Below are positions 1-8,640 of a stretch of 64,000 nucleotides of DNA, in pieces. A model generated the notes under the pieces. That model saw only the letters and a list, made by a program, of their open reading frames with translations. It was not told where the DNA came from and searched no databases. This DNA comes from Pseudooceanicola sediminis (lineage in GTDB: Bacteria > Pseudomonadota > Alphaproteobacteria > Rhodobacterales > Rhodobacteraceae), in the NCBI RefSeq assembly GCF_003575965.1, contig NZ_QWJJ01000004.1, positions 223,750 through 287,749 of the forward strand, read 5' to 3'. The translations under genes were made by a program, and so were the position numbers. Numbering within the stretch: position 1 is the stretch's first letter; each line of letters starts with the position of its first letter.

Positions 1-1883
1 GGCTTGCCGCCCTCGCTGGCCCGAACCCCCAGTTGCAGGTTTTCCAGCAGACCGTCCTGTACGTTCTGATCGATCCACTCACGCGTCTTTCCCACCGCCG
101 ACGGTGGCCAATAGGGCAGCAGGTCGCGCGCCTGTATCGCGTCCATATGGCCATCCAGGTGCAACCCCCACCCGCTGGCATCGGCAGCCATGTCACCCCG
201 CAGCACCATCCGCTCCGCGCCCTGGCGCAGCGTCAGCGCCCCCAGGCTCAGCCGAAAGGGATCCAGCTGCAACCGCAGGTCCAGCTGCGCCCCCTCCAGG
301 TGCACCGGTTCGGGAAACAGGTCCGCAGGATCCGCCACCACGTCCGTCGCGCGCAATTGCCCGACCAGCGCAACCGGCCCGCCTTCCGCGCCTGTCAGCT
401 TCAACTCGCCGTCGCCCTCCAACCGAACCCAGCGACTGTCCACCGACAGCTCTGAAAACCGCAACGACTGGCTGGCGGGATCGTAGGTGAAATAGGTGCG
501 CGCGGCATTGAAGGGAACCGGCCGCGTGCCCTGTGTCGGCTGCAACACCCCCGCCCCGATCTGCAACGTCGCGTTCAGGGGGCCAACCGCCCCCGTCTCA
601 TCGAAACCAACCCGCAGCGCACCCGACAAGGGCGCATCCAGCACCCCCAGCCACGCCAGCGCCGGGCTCTGCGTCGCCAGGTCAGCGGCGGGCATGTCCT
701 GCACCGACAGGGCGAACTGGCCGCTCGGACTGTCCAGCGTCGTGGTATAGCTCGTCTCGATCACCGTCGCATAGGATCGCCCCCCCAGCAGGGCGAAATC
801 CCCGCCGATGCGCAGCCCCGCGCCGTCCCTGTCCAGGCTCAGCCGCCCGCCATCCAGCGACCATCGCCGCCCGGCACGCAGATCCTCGTAGACCATCGTC
901 AGGCCCTGCCCGTCGATCCGCGTCAGACGGGCCAGCGCCTCGGTGCCCAGCAGCGCCTTGAACTCGTCCAGCGCTTCGACCAGATCCCGCCCGGCCTCCA
1001 GCGCCCCGGCGTCCTGATCGCCATTCGCGGCACCGGTTGCGCCACCGTTGCCGCCAGGGGTCGCGGCGGCGGCATCCTGGCCCGACAGCCCCCCCTCGGC
1101 CGCCATCCCGCCCGTGTGCGACAGCACGTCAAAGGCTCCGTCGGCATTGCGCCTCACCCGTAGATGAACCCCCGACAGCGCAATCTCGCGCGGTTGCAGA
1201 CGCCCCAGCAGCAGCGGTTCCATGGCCATGCGGGCCGACATGTCCGCCAGCGTCAGACGGGTGCGCCCGTCCCCCATCGACAGGGTGACCCCGCTCAGTT
1301 GCACGCGGGGCTGCCAGCCCTGTTCGACCACCAGCGACAATTGCTCGAACCCGACATCCAGACCGGGCGTCTGCGCCTCGATCTTGCGCTCGATCTCCGC
1401 CCGCACCCATTCGGGCACCTGCAGCTTTCCGCCATCGCCTGCGACATACAGCGTGCTCACCCCCAGAACCACCAGCGCAATGGCAAAGACCGCGCGCAGG
1501 GTCAGCAGAAACAGGGTCTCGCAACTGCGATAGGTCCAGTGCCGCTTGCGTCCATGATGGCTGTTGTACCGACTGCGATAGCGCGACCGTCTCCTGCCCC
1601 CGGCGGGCGCGTCCGCTTGCGTCGCCGTCCCGTCCTGCACCCCACCGTCCTGCGACCCGCCGTCCTGAGATGCCTCTCCCACGACACGCGCCTTCCGCCG
1701 CGCACGCAAGCGCAGGCGTCCCTTCCTGCCCGGGCGCGAGTGTTCAGTCCCCACAGCGGCCTCACTGGCGGCCTCACTCCCTGCCTTGTCTATGCCTGCC
1801 CCGTCTTCTTTTGCCGCGGCGCCTTCCCGATCTCCCCCGGCACCTTCTCGCGATGGCGCTCCGCCAGGCACACCGCGGCTCAT
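1..1883 (-). CDS. AsmA/YhdP-like (DUF3971-type) membrane-anchored protein, C-terminus cut by window edge
   Basis: Reading the minus strand gives an uninterrupted frame from about 2063 down to base 1 with no stop, so the 3' end lies outside the window. A basic patch is followed by one transmembrane segment at about bases 1525-1445 (residues near LLTLRAVFAIALVVLGVS). After it comes a long beta-rich periplasmic region with repeated 'L.G...L' strands and the phrase LPYWPP, typical of AsmA/YhdP-like proteins thought to help phospholipid transport between the membranes. The family call is from recalled resemblance. The start is uncertain: ATG codons at 2063, 2009, 1994 and 1883 all lack a good ribosome site, whereas GTG at 1682 is preceded by GGAAGG. 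The region before the membrane segment is Gly/Ala/Asp rich with a GGSQDGG-type repeat and may not be translated. Divergent from the peroxiredoxin gene. Confidence 0.7.
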   Translation of the reverse strand, partial: MSRGVPGGAPSREGAGGDREGAAAKEDGAGIDKAGSEAASEAAVGTEHSRPGRKGRLRLRARRKARVVGEASQDGGSQDGGVQDGTATQADAPAGGRRRSRYRSRYNSHHGRKRHWTYRSCETLFLLTLRAVFAIALVVLGVSTLYVAGDGGKLQVPEWVRAEIERKIEAQTPGLDVGFEQLSLVVEQGWQPRVQLSGVTLSMGDGRTRLTLADMSARMAMEPLLLGRLQPREIALSGVHLRVRRNADGAFDVLSHTGGMAAEGGLSGQDAAAATPGGNGGATGAANGDQDAGALEAGRDLVEALDEFKALLGTEALARLTRIDGQGLTMVYEDLRAGRRWSLDGGRLSLDRDGAGLRIGGDFALLGGRSYATVIETSYTTTLDSPSGQFALSVQDMPAADLATQSPALAWLGVLDAPLSGALRVGFDETGAVGPLNATLQIGAGVLQPTQGTRPVPFNAARTYFTYDPASQSLRFSELSVDSRWVRLEGDGELKLTGAEGGPVALVGQLRATDVVADPADLFPEPVHLEGAQLDLRLQLDPFRLSLGALTLRQGAERMVLRGDMAADASGWGLHLDGHMDAIQARDLLPYWPPSAVGKTREWIDQNVQDGLLENLQLGVRASEGGK

Positions 1884-2164
1884 AGACGGCGGGGCATCGG
1901 GATGCGCATTCTCGGGGCCGGGAACCACCCCCCGGTCCCCGGCATCTCCCGCGCTCTCCCTGTCGGCCCCTGCGGACCTGTGCCTGTCGTCCATTACCTG
2001 TCCCGTCATTGCGCCAGCTGCCCCGGCGCGCCCCTCGTGCCCGCTCGACGGCACGCGATCCATCCCGTGACGCGAATTTGCGACCGATCTCGGACGATGC
2101 CTTTAATCTCTTCCGCCGCCGCTTAATATGGAAGCACGAAATGTTTCTCAGGAAAGGCAAAACT

Positions 2165-2626
2165 ATGCCCATCGAAGGCGATATCGCCCCCGACTTCACC
2201 CTGCCCGGCACCAACGGCAGCAGCGTCACCCTCTCAGACCTGCGCCCGTCCCCTGTGGTGGTCTTTTTCTATCCGCGCGACGATACCCCCGGCTGCACGA
2301 CCGAGAACAAGGATTTCACCGCCCTCGCCGCCGAATTTCAGGCCGCTGGCGCCCGCGTTCTGGGCATTTCCAAGGACACCGTCGCCAAACATGAAAAGTT
2401 CGTCGCCAAGCATGATCTCGGGACGGACCTGCTCTCGGATGCCGACGGCACCGTGTGCGAAGACTGGGGCGTATGGGTGGAAAAGAACATGTACGGCAAG
2501 ACCTACATGGGGATCGAACGGGCCACCTTCCTGCTCGATGGCAGCGGCACCGTCCGGCGGGCCTGGCACAAGGTCAAGGTTCCCGGCCACGCCGAAGAGG
2601 TCCTGTCTGCCGTCCGCGCGCTCTGA
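2165..2626 (+). CDS. bcp: Thioredoxin-dependent peroxiredoxin, Bcp/PrxQ family
   Basis: 153 residues, the usual length for Bcp/PrxQ enzymes, which reduce hydroperoxides in the cytoplasm with electrons from thioredoxin. The peroxidatic cysteine is Cys44 in the signature TPGCT, preceded by FFYPRDD. The resolving cysteine found five residues later in E. coli Bcp is absent (Lys here). The only other cysteine is Cys98 (DGTVCEDWG), so it is either a resolving cysteine at the alternative site or the enzyme works as a 1-Cys type. The start at 2165 is chosen because AGGAAAGG lies 6-13 bases upstream and family alignment begins with 'IEGDIAPDFTLPG'. Upstream in-frame codons would add an unrelated tail. 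No gene follows for about 580 bp. Confidence 0.93.
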   Translation: MPIEGDIAPDFTLPGTNGSSVTLSDLRPSPVVVFFYPRDDTPGCTTENKDFTALAAEFQAAGARVLGISKDTVAKHEKFVAKHDLGTDLLSDADGTVCEDWGVWVEKNMYGKTYMGIERATFLLDGSGTVRRAWHKVKVPGHAEEVLSAVRAL

Positions 2627-2788
2627 CGCCCGCACCCCGGGGATGGCGACACGACCGCGCGCCGTCCCCCTCCCGCCACAGGCAAGCCAGCCCCCACCGC
2701 GGCCTGCCGCCTCATCCCACCGACACCCCGCTCACCGACCCTGGGCCCCCTCTGCCTCCCCGCGATATGACGGTCCCTTGGCCTCCCC

Positions 2789-2849
2789 GTCATCTGGCCG
2801 TAAATACCCCGGGGGGACAGGCGAAGCCTGGCGGGGGCAGCGCCCCCTC
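2789..2849 (+). repeat. Dispersed stem-loop element, copy 1
   Basis: Box CATCTGGCCGTAAATACCCC, then GGGGGG, then a small hairpin CAGGC-GAA-GCCTG, then GGGGGCAGCGCCCCC. The same order of parts is seen at 17513-17592, 25113-25205 (minus) and, reduced, at 49850-49905. The inner hairpin differs in sequence at each site but still pairs. Looks like a mobile or structured intergenic repeat, possibly with terminator activity. Confidence 0.65.
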
Positions 2850-3027
2850 CCGTCCCGCCCAATCGCGCGGCCCTTGCAAGGTCCGTCTGCAACGCCCTTC
2901 ACCCCGCCTCACGCCAAACCTCGCCGCCCTCTTGAACCGCCCAGCCCCCGAAAAACCCAGCCCCCGAAACGCCCCGCCACGCCGCCCCTCAGCCCCTCTC
3001 ACCCGCCCCCAGCAGTGGCGTTTGAAA

Positions 3028-3123
3028 CACCGTTCAGATACCGTTTCGAAACCGTCAGGATACCGACGTGGCTTTTCTTTGGTTTCAATGACTTGCACAG
3101 GTCATACCGCCCCGCACCGACGT
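3028..3123 (+). repeat. 96-bp phased ACCG element, copy 1
   Basis: ACCG occurs at 3029, 3040, 3051 and 3062 (exact 11-bp steps) and again at 3116 (+87). Between the fourth and fifth boxes lie TTTCAATG and ACTTGC, partly shared with the other copies. Same size and spacing as the copies at 24961-25056 and 60156-60251. It ends 82 bp before the DUF455 gene. Confidence 0.85.
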
Positions 3124-3205
3124 CCCCCACCGACGCGCGCCCTAGCCTCACTGGCACACAGCCTCTTCCCCCACCGGCATATGCCCCGAATGACAGAGAT
3201 CCCAA

Positions 3206-4045
3206 ATGGCAACCGTTCGCCCGCAGACCCTCACAGACATGGCGGTCGAGGTGCTCAGCACCGACGACGGCCGCGCCAAGACGGCGCTCTCGCATGCCCA
3301 CGCCGCGCGCTGGCGGGCCGCGCGCGACGCCGGAACGCCGATCCCCGTCGGCACCGCGTCCCCGCCGCTGCAACCCGCCCGCCCGGAGAAACCCGACCTG
3401 CGCGCGCCCCGTGACGTTCCGCGGCGCCGTCCCGGCACAGCGGCGGGGCGCATCGCCCTGTTGCACGCGGTCGCGCATATCGAGCTCAACGCCGTCGATC
3501 TGCACTGGGATATCATCGCCCGCTTCGGCCATGTCCCGATGCCACAGGGCTTCTATGACGACTGGGTGCGCGCGGCAGACGAGGAAAGCAAGCATTTCAA
3601 CCTGATGTGCGACTGCCTCGAGGCGCTCGGATCCCACTATGGCGCGCTGCCTGCCCACGCCGGGATGTGGCGCGCCGCCGAAGACACGGTCGACGATCTC
3701 TTCGGGCGCCTCGCCGTGGTGCCCATGGTTCTCGAGGCACGCGGCCTCGACGTCACCCCCGGGATGATCGAGATCTTCCGCAAGGCCGATATTACACAGG
3801 CGGTTCAGGCGCTTGAGACGATCTACGCCGAGGAGGTCGGCCATGTCGCCTACGGGTCGAAATGGTTTCACTACCTCTGTGGGCGGCACGAACATGACCC
3901 CAAGCCGATGTTCCACGCCCTCGTGCGCAAATATTTCCACGGTGTCCTCAAGCCCCCCTTCAACGCGGAAAAGCGCGCCGAGGCAGGCCTGCCGCCAGAT
4001 TTCTACTGGCCCCTCACCGAACAGGACGACAGCGCGACGGACTGA
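3206..4045 (+). CDS. DUF455 ferritin-like (MiaE-type di-iron) protein
   Basis: 279 residues matching the DUF455 family, a four-helix-bundle ferritin-like group related to the tRNA hydroxylase MiaE; the substrate of this branch is not established. Candidate di-iron ligands are visible: HIELNAVDLHWD near residues 93-104, EESKH near 128-132 and EEVGHVAYGSKWF near 210-222, all in the helix positions expected for carboxylate/His metal sites. Start at 3206 follows AGAG. The gene stands alone on the plus strand, 82 bp after the phased ACCG element, and no terminator was seen after it. Likely cytoplasmic; no signal peptide or membrane segment. Confidence 0.85.
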   Translation: MATVRPQTLTDMAVEVLSTDDGRAKTALSHAHAARWRAARDAGTPIPVGTASPPLQPARPEKPDLRAPRDVPRRRPGTAAGRIALLHAVAHIELNAVDLHWDIIARFGHVPMPQGFYDDWVRAADEESKHFNLMCDCLEALGSHYGALPAHAGMWRAAEDTVDDLFGRLAVVPMVLEARGLDVTPGMIEIFRKADITQAVQALETIYAEEVGHVAYGSKWFHYLCGRHEHDPKPMFHALVRKYFHGVLKPPFNAEKRAEAGLPPDFYWPLTEQDDSATD

Positions 4046-4458
4046 GCTCAGGATCGGCGTCGGCCGCGCAACGGCCCTCCGCGCAAGGTCCGGCCGGCAC
4101 GCATCCCACCGACCCGATCCCGCCCCTGCCTGTCTCCCGCCCCAGCCTGTCTCCTGCCCCAGCCTGTCCTCGATCCGCAAAGCCCTCGCGCCCTTGCGCA
4201 CGCCGGTCGCGCCACGCCACCCCCCAGGCACCGCACCCCCCGATCAAACTGATCGCGCCATTTGTTTCGCGCGCGAAAGTTTGGAAACATCGCTTATTTT
4301 CGGCGGCTATTCGCCAGATCCGCGAATTTTCGCCTCTCTGCGAAGGCGGTCCGGCCAAAAAGGTTGCCGCATGGCTGTCGCTTGGGTAACAGGTTTCAAG
4401 CGCCCCGGTGGGGACCATGAACGACGGGCGCAGGGGAACGACAAGGGACATTGACCTC
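4046..4458. other. Intergenic region upstream of the M23 peptidase gene
   Basis: About 410 bp without a credible gene. It contains a short tandem of GCCTGTCTCC-GCCCCA-type units around 4128-4170 and a perfect 14-bp palindrome TTTCGCGCGCGAAA at 4265-4278 in a locally AT-richer stretch that probably holds the promoter of the downstream operon. Confidence 0.5.
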
Positions 4459-5784
4459 GTGAGGACACGGCTAGCAATTCGCCTGCATTCAGTGCTTGAA
4501 CGCCACTTTCCGGAACGTCGCCTGTTTCTGCGATCCGACAGCGAAACCCGGTTCATCCGGCTCCGCCCCGCCACTCAACTCTTTGCCACCGCGGGCGGCG
4601 CGGCCATCGTCGCCTGGACGATCATCGCCACCGCCATCCTGCTGATGGACACCATCGGGTCGGGCAATTACCGCGAACAGGCCCTGCGCGACCAGCTCAC
4701 CTACCAGGTCAGCCTCAACGACATGGCCACGCAACGTGACCTGCGTGAATCCGAAGCCCTCGCCGCCCAGAACCGTTTCAACGCCGCCCTCGCGCGCGTC
4801 TCTGACATGCAGACCGAGCTGCTCAAGGCCGAGGCCCGCAACCGCGAGCTGGAAACCGGCATCGACGTGATCCAGACCACACTGCGCCGCACCATCCGCG
4901 AACGTGACGAAGTGCGGGCCGAACTGGCGGTTGCAACCGCCCCCGAGGCCAGCGGCGAACGCCCCGAACTGCCCGCCTACGCCGAAGATACGCTGGCCTT
5001 TCTGTCCAGTGCGCTCAGCGATACCGCGATGGAACGCGACAAGATCGACGCCGACGCGCAGGATGCCCTGCTGCAGGCGGATGAACTGTCACAGCGCATC
5101 GCCCTGATGCAGGATCAGAACGACGCGATCTTTCACCAGCTCGAAGACGCCATGGACGTCTCGGTCGAACCGCTGGACAAGATGTTCCGCGCTGCGGGTC
5201 TGAACACCGACAACCTGCTCAAGCAGGTGCGGCGTGGCTATTCCGGCCAGGGCGGCCCGCTGACCCCGATCTCCTTTTCCACGATGGGCGAAATGCCCTC
5301 GCCCGACGCCATGCGTGCCAATGCCATCCTTGCCAAGCTCGACACGCTCAACCTCTACCGTCTCGCCGCGTCCAAGGCGCCTTTCGCGATGCCGGTGCAC
5401 ACGTCCTTCCGCTATTCGTCGCCCTTCGGGGTGCGCCGCGACCCCAAGACCGGCGGACGTCGCAATCACTATGGCGTCGATATGGCTGCCTCCATCGGCA
5501 CCCCGCTCTACTCGACCGCGGATGGTGTCGTGATCCATGCCGGCTGGTCGACCGGCTATGGCAAGCTGGTAAAGATCAAGCACGATTTCGGGATCGAGAC
5601 CCGCTATGGTCACATGTCGCGCATTTCCGTCAAGGTGGGCCAAAGGGTCTCGCGCGGGGACCGCATCGGTGATATGGGATCAACCGGACGCTCGACTGGA
5701 TCGCACGTGCATTACGAGGTGCGAGTGAACGGCAAACCTGTAAACCCGATGACCTATATCAAGGCTGCAAAAGATGTTTTCTAA
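4459..5784 (+). CDS. Membrane-anchored M23 family peptidoglycan endopeptidase
   Basis: 441 residues from the GTG at 4459 (AAGGGA upstream; the family begins 'RTRLA..LH.VLERHFPERRLFLRSD'). ATG at 4408 would add 17 residues. One transmembrane segment (residues about 38-60, TAGGAAIVAWTIIATAILLM) is followed by a long coiled-coil stalk to about residue 230. The C-terminal LytM/M23 domain has all zinc/catalytic motifs: HYGVD, GHMSR and HVHYEV. It should cleave cross-links in periplasmic murein. Its last 11 bases overlap the bactofilin start, a pairing known from bactofilin-M23 modules (for example LmdC-BacA) that place wall remodelling at defined sites. Confidence 0.92.
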   Translation: MRTRLAIRLHSVLERHFPERRLFLRSDSETRFIRLRPATQLFATAGGAAIVAWTIIATAILLMDTIGSGNYREQALRDQLTYQVSLNDMATQRDLRESEALAAQNRFNAALARVSDMQTELLKAEARNRELETGIDVIQTTLRRTIRERDEVRAELAVATAPEASGERPELPAYAEDTLAFLSSALSDTAMERDKIDADAQDALLQADELSQRIALMQDQNDAIFHQLEDAMDVSVEPLDKMFRAAGLNTDNLLKQVRRGYSGQGGPLTPISFSTMGEMPSPDAMRANAILAKLDTLNLYRLAASKAPFAMPVHTSFRYSSPFGVRRDPKTGGRRNHYGVDMAASIGTPLYSTADGVVIHAGWSTGYGKLVKIKHDFGIETRYGHMSRISVKVGQRVSRGDRIGDMGSTGRSTGSHVHYEVRVNGKPVNPMTYIKAAKDVF

Positions 5785-6286
5785 GAGCAAAATCAACGAA
5801 CCCGGACCGAAAACCTCCGAAAGCTCCCCTTCGGCAGGCACCGACCTCTCGGCGCCCAAGCCCGCCTCCAGCCCTGACTACAAGCCGACGCCGCCCAAGG
5901 CAAAGCCGCCTGCGTCCGTGCTGTCGACCGACCTGCACATCACCGGCAACCTCAAGACCACCGGCGACATCCAGGTCGAAGGCACGATCGAAGGCGATAT
6001 CCGCGCGCACCTGCTGACCATCGGCGAAGGCGCCACGATCCGTGGTGAGGTCACCGCCGACGACGTCGTCATCAACGGCCGCATCATTGGCCGTGTGCGC
6101 GGTCTCAAGGTCCGCCTGACGTCTACCGCACGCGTCGAGGGTGACATCATCCACAAGACGATCGCGATTGAATCCGGCGCGCATTTCGAAGGTTCCGTGC
6201 AGCGTCAGGATGATCCCCTGACCGGCGGCAAGACCGCCCCCAAGAAACTGGCGCCGCCGACCCCGGACGCCCCGACCGAGGGCTGA
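5774..6286 (+). CDS. Bactofilin (polymer-forming cytoskeletal protein)
   Basis: 170 residues. A Ser/Pro-rich N-terminus (1-50) precedes the central beta-helical bactofilin domain (about 52-150), seen as repeated 'G.L...GDI.V.GTIEGDI.A' turns such as HITGNLKTTGDIQVEGTIEG. The C-terminal tail is Pro/Lys rich. Bactofilins assemble nucleotide-independent filaments on the inner face of the membrane. The start overlaps the end of the M23 gene (ATGTTTTC inside its 3' end), so the two are translationally coupled and probably act together. A strong hairpin follows at 6409-6435. Confidence 0.93.
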   Translation: MFSKSKINEPGPKTSESSPSAGTDLSAPKPASSPDYKPTPPKAKPPASVLSTDLHITGNLKTTGDIQVEGTIEGDIRAHLLTIGEGATIRGEVTADDVVINGRIIGRVRGLKVRLTSTARVEGDIIHKTIAIESGAHFEGSVQRQDDPLTGGKTAPKKLAPPTPDAPTEG

Positions 6287-6408
6287 TCGCCAAACGGCGG
6301 CGCTCGGACCGGGTGCGGACCGAGCACGGGCGGACTTGCATCGAACCGGCGCGGACCAGAGCAGCACCGCACCGCCCCCCGGGCGCAGTTCCCCCGGCAT
6401 GAATGACA

Positions 6409-6435
6409 AAGCCCCGGCCAATGGTCGGGGCTTTC
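6409..6435. terminator. Bidirectional intrinsic terminator
   Basis: AAAGCCCCG pairs with CGGGGCTTT around a short loop (plus inner GCC/GGT pairs). It lies between the convergent bactofilin and HNH genes, with A/T flanks on both sides. Confidence 0.8.
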
Positions 6436-6522
6436 GCGTTCCAGACCCTGCCTGGCCGCAAAGGCTGCGACACTGCGCAGTTCCGGACAGGGGGATGCCT
6501 GTTTCAGACGTTCAGTTTGGGT

Positions 6523-7107
6523 TCAAGCTTCCAGTTCGGCATCCCAATACAGGTAATCCATCCAGCTTTCATGCAGATGGTTTGGCGGGAACCGCCGGCC
6601 CATGTTGCGCAATTCCTCGGCGCCCGGCGCACGCGGCGGCTTGCGCAGATTCATGCCCGCGCGGCGCAGGCTGTTGCTGCCCTTCTTCAGGTTGCAGGGC
6701 GAACAGGCGGCCACGACATTTTCCCAGCTCGTGATGCCACCACTGGCGCGCGGCACAACGTGGTCAAAGGTCAGATCCCCCCGTGCGCCACAGTACTGAC
6801 AGGCGAATTCGTCCCTCAGAAAAAGATTAAAGCGCGTGAAGGCCACGCGCTTTTGAGGTTTGACATAATCTTTCAGGACAACGACCGAAGGGATCCTTAT
6901 CCGGGTACTGGGGCTTCGCACGAAGGTGTCGTACTCGGCCACGATATCCACCCTGTTCAGCCAGGCGGCCTTGACCGCCTCCTGCCAGGGCCACAGCGAC
7001 AACGGATAGTATGACAATGGCCGGTAATCCGCGTTCAGTACCAGGGCCGGGTGCTGCTTCAGCGCCGCTGGCTCCCTCACGAATTCCGTTCTGAAATCTC
7101 CGTCCAT
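6523..7107 (-). CDS. HNH endonuclease domain protein
   Basis: 194 residues. The HNH core lies in the second half: CQYCG (first zinc knuckle), TFDHVVPRASGG (catalytic DH and HNH loop) and CSPCN (second knuckle). This matches the common stand-alone HNH protein of alphaproteobacteria, which has an N-terminal 'ALVLNADYRPL.YYPLSLWPW.EAVKA' region. Function is probably DNA cleavage or repair, but its substrate is unknown. The start at 7107 is chosen for the family N-terminus and GGAG seven bases upstream; the frame stays open further 5' but loses family likeness. A likely promoter is at 7180-7207. Convergent with the bactofilin gene. Confidence 0.88.
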   Translation of the reverse strand: MDGDFRTEFVREPAALKQHPALVLNADYRPLSYYPLSLWPWQEAVKAAWLNRVDIVAEYDTFVRSPSTRIRIPSVVVLKDYVKPQKRVAFTRFNLFLRDEFACQYCGARGDLTFDHVVPRASGGITSWENVVAACSPCNLKKGSNSLRRAGMNLRKPPRAPGAEELRNMGRRFPPNHLHESWMDYLYWDAELEA

Positions 7108-7179
7108 CTGCGACTCCGTTTCCGTCCTGTCTGCCCGCACCGGGCACCAGAGCGGGAACCCCGCCCCAGCAACACATCG

Positions 7180-7207
7180 ACTATATATCGCGGTAAGAGC
7201 CTGACAA
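7180..7207 (-). promoter_or_regulatory. Candidate sigma70 promoter of the HNH gene
   Basis: On the minus strand TTGTCA (7207-7202), 16 bp, TATAGT (7185-7180), about 73 bp before the start codon. It lies inside an AT-rich pair of inverted 9-mers, CTATATATC (7181-7189) and GATATATAG (7215-7223). Confidence 0.55.
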
Positions 7208-7409
7208 GCCCCATGATATATAGATATGCCGCAAAGCCCTAACCGCAATGCGTAACGCCCAAATGACAATCGCGAAACAGTTCCGGCCCTGCGCATGGCC
7301 CGTTGCGCCGCAGGGCCAACGATCCTTGCGGGGTCAGCCGCGCGGGTCCGGCGCCATCCCGCCGGTGCGCGTCGCTTGACACCGCCTTTCCCCCGCATAA
7401 CTTGGCGGC

Positions 7410-7850
7410 ATGACACAGCCCGATACCCCCGCAGGCCCGCCGCCCGCCGCGTTGCTCGAATTTGCAATCTACACAGCCGATCTCGACGCCGCCGAGGCGT
7501 TCTATGGCGGCGTCCTCGGCCTGACCAGGATCGTGCGCGCCGACGACCGGCACGTGTTCTATCGTGTCGGCGACATGGTCCTGCTGATCTTCAACCCGGC
7601 GCGCACCGTCCTGGGCGGGTCGAACCCCGACCTGCCGGTTCCTGCGCACGGGGCACATGGCCAGGGCCATCTGTGTTTTGCCGCCACCGCTGCCGAGCTG
7701 ACCTATTGGGTGGATCGGCTGACCTCCGCGGGCTATCCCATCGAAGCGGACTTCCACTGGCCCGGTGGCGCGCGCTCCATCTATCTGCGCGACCCGGCCG
7801 GCAATTCTCTGGAATTTGCCGAGCCGCGCCTCTGGTTTCCCGACGCCTGA
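7410..7850 (+). CDS. VOC family (glyoxalase/bleomycin-resistance fold) protein
   Basis: 146 residues with two beta-alpha-beta-beta-beta halves: LEFAIYTADLDAAEAFYGGVLGL near the start and AAELTYWVDRLTSAGYPIEADFHWPGGARSIYLRDPAGNSLEFAE at the end. The terminal 'DPAGNSLEF' with its Glu is the usual metal-ligand strand. Likely a cytoplasmic metal-dependent lyase, dioxygenase or resistance protein; the substrate cannot be told from sequence. It is a single gene on the plus strand, convergent with the downstream esterase chain. Confidence 0.85.
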   Translation: MTQPDTPAGPPPAALLEFAIYTADLDAAEAFYGGVLGLTRIVRADDRHVFYRVGDMVLLIFNPARTVLGGSNPDLPVPAHGAHGQGHLCFAATAAELTYWVDRLTSAGYPIEADFHWPGGARSIYLRDPAGNSLEFAEPRLWFPDA

Positions 7851-7974
7851 CGCGCGGCACCGCACCGTACCGCACCGTATCTTTCATACGCGGGCATGGT
7901 GCCGGCGATCTGCCTTCGTCGTGTCAGATCGCCTGCCCGCAACGCCCCCTGCCCGCAACGCCCTCTGCGCCAGC

Positions 7975-8640
7975 TCAAAACCCGCATTTGTCGCGCAGGA
8001 AGGCCAGTGCCACCGACAGACCGTCCGGCGCAATGCCGTGGGCCGTCCCCTTCATGATATGGGCAAACACTTCCTTGAAGCCCGCTTCCTGCAACGCCTC
8101 TGCCGCCTCGGGCAGGCTCTGCGGCGGCACGACATCGTCCTCGTCCCCGTGCACCAGCAGGATCGGCATCTTGACCGCCACTTCGTCGCCCAGCGTCTCC
8201 GGCCGCAACAGTCGCCCTGAAAATCCGACGACCCCCGACACCGCGTCTTCGCGACGTGGGGCCACGTGCAATGCCATCATCGTGCCTTGCGAAAAGCCGA
8301 ACAGCGCCACCTGTTCGGGCATCACGTCCTCGTCAACCATCAGCGCATCGAGAAATGCGTCGAGGTCCTGAACCGCCGCCGCCATGCCCCGCTCGGCTTC
8401 TTCTTCCGACGAACCGTCCAGCCAGGGGATCGGAAACCACTGAAAACCCATCGGCGCGCTCGGCACCGTTTCGGGGGCGTCGGGCGCCACGAACAGCGTA
8501 TCGGGCAAGTGTTCGCCCAACGGGTCCGCAAGGCTCAGCAGGTCCGCGCCATTTGCCCCGTAACCGTGCAGGAACACCACGATCGAGCGGGTTTCTCCCG
8601 AAACAGGTTCTTTTCTTTCGGCGTTCAATACCCGTGTCAT
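7975..8640 (-). CDS. Alpha/beta hydrolase, phospholipase/carboxylesterase family
   Basis: 221 residues. Visible features are the oxyanion region FLHGYGANG (about 23-31), nucleophile Ser117 in GFSQG, the acid in HGDEDDVVP (about 164-172) and the catalytic His in GTAHGI near residue 201. This is the short carboxylesterase family (YpfH-like) acting on small esters or lysophospholipids in the cytoplasm. The ATG at 8640 overlaps the TGA of the glycosylase gene (ATGA) and has GAGGGA just upstream, so translation is coupled. It is the last gene of the cbiD-cobK-alkA chain. Longer in-frame starts would reach into the upstream gene and are not used. Confidence 0.88.
   Translation of the reverse strand: MTRVLNAERKEPVSGETRSIVVFLHGYGANGADLLSLADPLGEHLPDTLFVAPDAPETVPSAPMGFQWFPIPWLDGSSEEEAERGMAAAVQDLDAFLDALMVDEDVMPEQVALFGFSQGTMMALHVAPRREDAVSGVVGFSGRLLRPETLGDEVAVKMPILLVHGDEDDVVPPQSLPEAAEALQEAGFKEVFAHIMKGTAHGIAPDGLSVALAFLRDKCGF

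Larger units (their letters stand above)
2627..3205. other. Intergenic region with two dispersed repeats
   Basis: No convincing gene. The stretch is C-rich on the plus strand and holds one copy of the stem-loop element (2789-2849) and one copy of the 96-bp phased ACCG element (3028-3123), both described separately. Open frames crossing it have atypical low-complexity Pro/Arg/Ala content and run through both repeats. Confidence 0.7.

Noticed and set aside
2391-3605. 404-codon plus-strand frame from inside bcp into the DUF455 gene
   Set aside because: It overlaps two well-identified genes in another frame and crosses two intergenic repeats.
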